From contig JAIRPZ010000296.1 of assembly GCA_031256755.1 (NCBI GenBank), positions 1 to 14,809 of the forward strand: DNA of 14,809 nucleotides. Direction: 5' to 3'. This document shows, piece after piece, positions 12,197-14,809 of this stretch. The notes below the pieces were generated by a model. The model was not told where the DNA came from. It did not search any database and worked only from the letters and a program-made list of their open reading frames with translations. The DNA is from Planctomycetaceae bacterium (GTDB taxonomy: Bacteria; Planctomycetota; Planctomycetia; Pirellulales; Thermoguttaceae). A program made the position numbers and the translations under genes. Every line of letters starts with the position of its first letter. Position 1 is the first letter of the stretch.

Positions 12197-14035
12197 ATGT
12201 TTTCAACACTGTCTATGCTCTTTGTTCTTGCAATCAATGCCGTCGAATTGGACGCAAATTTTTTTAATGTTCCTGCAAAAGGAATTGACTTAAAGGATGT
12301 CCCGGCCATTGACTTGGACGCGCCGTCTTCGTTTCCGATAACGCTGCAACCTTATCTGCCGCCGAAACTTTCCGGTCCGCTCAAACCGGTGACGTTTAAA
12401 TATCCGTTGTTGCATACTTCGTTTTCGTCGAGTCATGAGTATCAGTTCCTAACGGATACGCAAACACCCCGATGCGTCAAATTCATTAGCCATATTGATC
12501 CGCAGTCCCGCAGAACAGAGGAATTTTATGCAGGGAATTTTTTAACCGGTCAGGTCGAGAAAATGTTTACGTATCCCTTCGGCAATCCGCAGGAGGAGAC
12601 AATGATTTTTGAATCATTCTCTATTTCTCCTGACGGAACCAAAATGATCATCAATAATCAAAGCGGTGCCGTAAAATCCTGTATTGTTCAATGCAAAGAC
12701 CTCAAGCCGGTCAAAATTCTTCACGCGTTCAAAGATTGTCGTTTTGCAGGATGGCTGAATGATCAGGTTGCCTTCGTCAACGTCCACCACATGGTCAACA
12801 GAGGGTTGGCTGCATTCCGCCTCTCCGATCAGAAAATTATATGGAAGATGAAACCCGATGTCGATCTGCGGGCGATTTGTCCCGCCGGCAGGCGTTATAT
12901 TACCGTCCAAAAAAATCAGTTTTATTCTCCCCGCCCCGATTCCGATACGCTCTTTTTGGTCGATGCAGAGCAAGGACGCGTCATCGGCAGTTTTGAGAAC
13001 ACGGAGGATTTGCCCAATCTGCCTGCTTGGTCTGGTTTGTTCGAATTTGTCTTCTCGCCGGGCGGAATCCGGTTAGCCGTAGGGGACCCCAACGGATATA
13101 TCCGTATATGGGACGTTACAACAGGGAAAAAGTTAGCCGAATTTTATACAAGAAATTCGGCTAATCTGATATGGGTGAATGAAGAATACCTGTATTGCCC
13201 ACCTTCACTCATCCATATTGCGAAACAACTTCCTGTTTGGGAATACGACGAAGCAGGAACGGACGATGAAGCAGGGAATACCTCGCTGAATATTCACCGG
13301 TTAGGGGACACGCTCTTCATGACAGAGAACGGTCTCAACAAAAAGATCACCACGGTCCGAAATCTTCCTCCGCTGCCGCATGATAAAGCAGCAATTCAGA
13401 AGATTCTCGATTTGCCGCCGGAAAAACAATTCGTTCTGCGTCCGGGAATGAAGGCGGCATTAAAAATTGACCCGCAGTTTCAGGAAAGTAAGAAAGAAAT
13501 CGAATCCTACATGACCAAGATGCTGAAAGAAAACGGCGTTGAAATTGCCGAAACCGCTCCGGTAACCGTTTCGGTTTCCGTACAAATTGAGTATGCGACC
13601 ACATCCTACGCGAAGGAAACGGGAAAAAAGATTGAGTATGCCGATGAGGAGGAAAGAGAACATGGTACGAGACCGGCTTATTCAGAGACGCGTGTCCGCA
13701 TGTTTCAAATCAATGTTTCTGTGGAGCGGAACGAAATATGCGTATGGAGCAATCCGAATGGGTGTCATTACTTTGACCCGATAGAAAGCAGTCCTTTTAT
13801 CATTCCGCAGAATGATAAGATTTTGGACTTTGATGATTCGCCGGCAAAGTATGCCGCGAATATGGCAGAAAAAATACTCGCCTATACCGTTAAGGGAAAG
13901 CATCCTTATAAAGAGTTGCTTTTCAAGGATAAACTGCCGAAACAGATTCCGAATCCTTTTGTTATCGGAGCATCCGTTATTTCTCTCGACGGCACAATAC
14001 AAACGATCAAACAGCCGCAACTGCCGAAAGAGTGA
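12197..14035 (+). CDS. Exported WD40-like propeller protein with an unrecognised C-terminal domain
   Basis: This 612-aa protein has GGAG seven bases before its ATG. The N-terminus (MFSTLSMLFVLAINAVELDA) looks like a short Sec signal. Residues about 70-390 carry degenerate beta-propeller blades. Examples are SISPDGTKMIINNQSG (142-157) and, best of all, FVFSPGGIRLAVGDPNGYIR (284-303) leading into IRIWDVTTGKKLAEF (302-316), a clear WD40 blade. Residues about 400-580 form a separate alpha/beta part that starts EKQFVLRPGMKAALKID (409-425). It has a helix with MLKENGVEI (442-450), then beta-rich VTVSVSVQIEYATTS and RVRMFQINVSVERNEICVW. I do not recognise this domain. It may be a small periplasmic binding module. 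The protein is probably a single-gene unit with its own promoter. Confidence 0.75.
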   Translation: MFSTLSMLFVLAINAVELDANFFNVPAKGIDLKDVPAIDLDAPSSFPITLQPYLPPKLSGPLKPVTFKYPLLHTSFSSSHEYQFLTDTQTPRCVKFISHIDPQSRRTEEFYAGNFLTGQVEKMFTYPFGNPQEETMIFESFSISPDGTKMIINNQSGAVKSCIVQCKDLKPVKILHAFKDCRFAGWLNDQVAFVNVHHMVNRGLAAFRLSDQKIIWKMKPDVDLRAICPAGRRYITVQKNQFYSPRPDSDTLFLVDAEQGRVIGSFENTEDLPNLPAWSGLFEFVFSPGGIRLAVGDPNGYIRIWDVTTGKKLAEFYTRNSANLIWVNEEYLYCPPSLIHIAKQLPVWEYDEAGTDDEAGNTSLNIHRLGDTLFMTENGLNKKITTVRNLPPLPHDKAAIQKILDLPPEKQFVLRPGMKAALKIDPQFQESKKEIESYMTKMLKENGVEIAETAPVTVSVSVQIEYATTSYAKETGKKIEYADEEEREHGTRPAYSETRVRMFQINVSVERNEICVWSNPNGCHYFDPIESSPFIIPQNDKILDFDDSPAKYAANMAEKILAYTVKGKHPYKELLFKDKLPKQIPNPFVIGASVISLDGTIQTIKQPQLPKE

Positions 14036-14163
14036 ACGGTTGCCGGTTGAATCAGTCCGTTGCGGAGTTTCCTGCCTTGCGAATTTTTATCCGACATTTT
14101 TGATTTTTTTCGTATTAAGAACAGATAATTATTTCCCGTTCTCAAAATACAACGGAGTCCGCA

Positions 14164-14502
14164 ATGTCCTCTTCCGAAACATCCGCCGCCGCCCGACTTC
14201 TGCAATGCCTCCGCCGCGTTCCCGCCTCGCGGTCAAAACACGGGGTCTCCCACCCGTTTCACACCGTCATCACCATCGTCATACCCGGTCTGCCGGCAGG
14301 CATCTCTCTCATCGCCGAAATCCTCAAAAGAATCTCCATAAAAGACATGCAAAACACCTTCAGGAATCTATTCTTCGCCATTGAGAGGCGGAGAATTGCC
14401 TGTATTTGGCGAAGGACAAGGAGTACAGAAGACAAACACGTTTTGCGTTGGGAGGCGGTTTGGACGTTCCTGACGGGAATGGCGAAGCGGTTGTGCGTCT
14501 GA
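14164..14502 (+). pseudogene. Decayed ISAs1-like transposase, N-terminal remnant
   Basis: From an ATG with a good GGAG site six bases upstream, the frame reads RLLQCLRRVPASRSKHG, then SHPFHTVITIVIPGLPAG and ISLIAEIL. This matches the N-terminal DDE_Tnp_1-associated domain of ISAs1/H-repeat transposases (leu-rich helix, VPDPRS-KG, HP, hydrophobic helix ending in AG, then AIAE). The usual Asp-Pro of DPRS is Ala-Ser here. After about residue 70 the match is lost, the frame becomes Arg/Trp-rich and no DDE catalytic part follows. The stretch 14036-14163 and the bases up to the promoter at 14623 hold no gene I can support. No terminal inverted repeats or target duplications were found by eye. The alternative is a chance ORF. 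Confidence 0.45.
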
Positions 14503-14622
14503 CGAAGAAGGAACGCACTTTGCGGGAAGTGAGAGAACAATTGAGAGCAAAACCTCAAACGCTCTCCAAATGTAAAACTCCGAAACGGACTGCGGATTTC
14601 TGTCAAAACCGGCTGTTTGCTG

Positions 14623-14651
14623 TTGACGTGTCTTCCCCGCTGTGTTATGAT
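14623..14651 (+). promoter_or_regulatory. Strong sigma70-like promoter before the last gene
   Basis: TTGACG (14623-14628), a 17-base spacer and TATGAT (14646-14651) predict a start near 14658, about 56 bases before the ATG at 14714. Both boxes differ from consensus by one base. Confidence 0.6.
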
Positions 14652-14713
14652 ACCTGTGTGCGGTGGTCGGCACCGTTCCAATAAGGGACAACAAAACAAG
14701 GAATGATGTTTTT

Positions 14714-14809
14714 ATGGAAACGACAGCAAACAGCAATTTACCAGAAAATAAAGCACCGCATACGAATACACCGGAAACAGATTTACCGGCGGCAAATCAG
14801 GATACAGAA
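14714..14809 (+). CDS. Start of an unknown protein, cut by the window edge
   Basis: ATG 14714 opens a frame to the window end (32 codons). It begins METTANSNLPENKAPHTNTP and continues rich in Thr, Pro, Asn and acidic residues, a disordered N-terminal leader that gives no hint of function. AAGGA lies 11 bases upstream, which is rather far. Two ATGs at 14703 and 14706 in another frame sit too close to that site and give a strongly basic, less gene-like peptide. The promoter at 14623-14651 supports a gene here. Confidence 0.5.
   Translation, partial: METTANSNLPENKAPHTNTPETDLPAANQDTE

Noticed and set aside
13812..14384. 190-codon rightward frame overlapping the end of the WD40-like gene
   Set aside because: It is in another frame of a well-supported gene and is rich in Arg, Ser and His. 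It has no ribosome binding site or recognisable motif.
14406..14684. Rightward 92-codon frame (TTG start) with fair codon use
   Set aside because: It has no ribosome binding site, resembles no known protein, and its end overlaps the strong promoter of the last gene. It may be part of a decayed element but is not supported as a gene.
1..14809. CRISPR array, prophage, toxin-antitoxin or defence island
   Set aside because: No spaced direct repeats, phage structural genes or defence nuclease motifs were seen. The HI0074-like gene lacks its nucleotidyltransferase partner, so it was not called a toxin-antitoxin pair.

Overview
The window most likely comes from a member of the Planctomycetota, perhaps a relative of the Pirellulales with moderate GC (roughly half by eye). 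This is inferred from gene content, because no marker gene such as rRNA is present. The supporting genes are a DUF1570 putative metallopeptidase, a HEAT-repeat lipoprotein carrying the TG-D-G motif seen in planctomycetal HEAT proteins, a small lipoprotein with a carboxypeptidase-regulatory-like fold, a beta-propeller/di-haem cytochrome c protein, a bacterial SET-domain protein, and many exported proteins of unknown role. Related phyla (Verrucomicrobiota, Lentisphaerota) cannot be excluded.

Layout. 1-217 (-) is the start of a secreted protein cut by the window edge. 218-607 is a divergent promoter region with one weak small-ORF candidate. 608-1930 (+) encodes an exported transglutaminase-like/TPR protein. 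A palindrome at 1977-2010 separates it from a convergent two-gene operon read leftward: a SET-domain methyltransferase (2911-3642) whose stop overlaps the start of a beta-hydroxyacid dehydrogenase (2009-2914). Upstream of that lies a sensorless histidine kinase (3882-4613, -). It is divergent from a tRNA-Gly(CCC) gene at 4672-4742. A short rightward operon follows, with a coiled-coil lipoprotein (4835-5176) and an HI0074-like helical protein (5198-5632). It converges on a small lipoprotein (5656-6003, -). Next come a HEAT-repeat lipoprotein (6232-7005, -) and the divergent DUF1570 protein (7138-8325, +).

The right half is all on the plus strand. A propeller/di-haem cytochrome (8411-10369) is followed after 32 bases by apolipoprotein N-acyltransferase lnt (10402-12105). 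A WD40-like exported protein (12197-14035) comes next. An IS-poor accessory patch then holds a decayed ISAs1-like transposase start (14164 onward). The window ends in a new gene (14714 to the edge) behind a strong promoter.

How the parts fit. Most products act at or beyond the cytoplasmic membrane: at least three predicted lipoproteins, several Sec-exported proteins, and Lnt, which acylates lipoproteins. There is no CRISPR array, prophage or intact mobile element. No complete novel system is evident. The most unusual signals are an acidic, six-cysteine insertion inside the SET domain, the coupling of that gene to a dehydrogenase, tandem micro-repeats straddling two stop codons, and two divergent gene pairs that seem to share symmetrical -10 elements.
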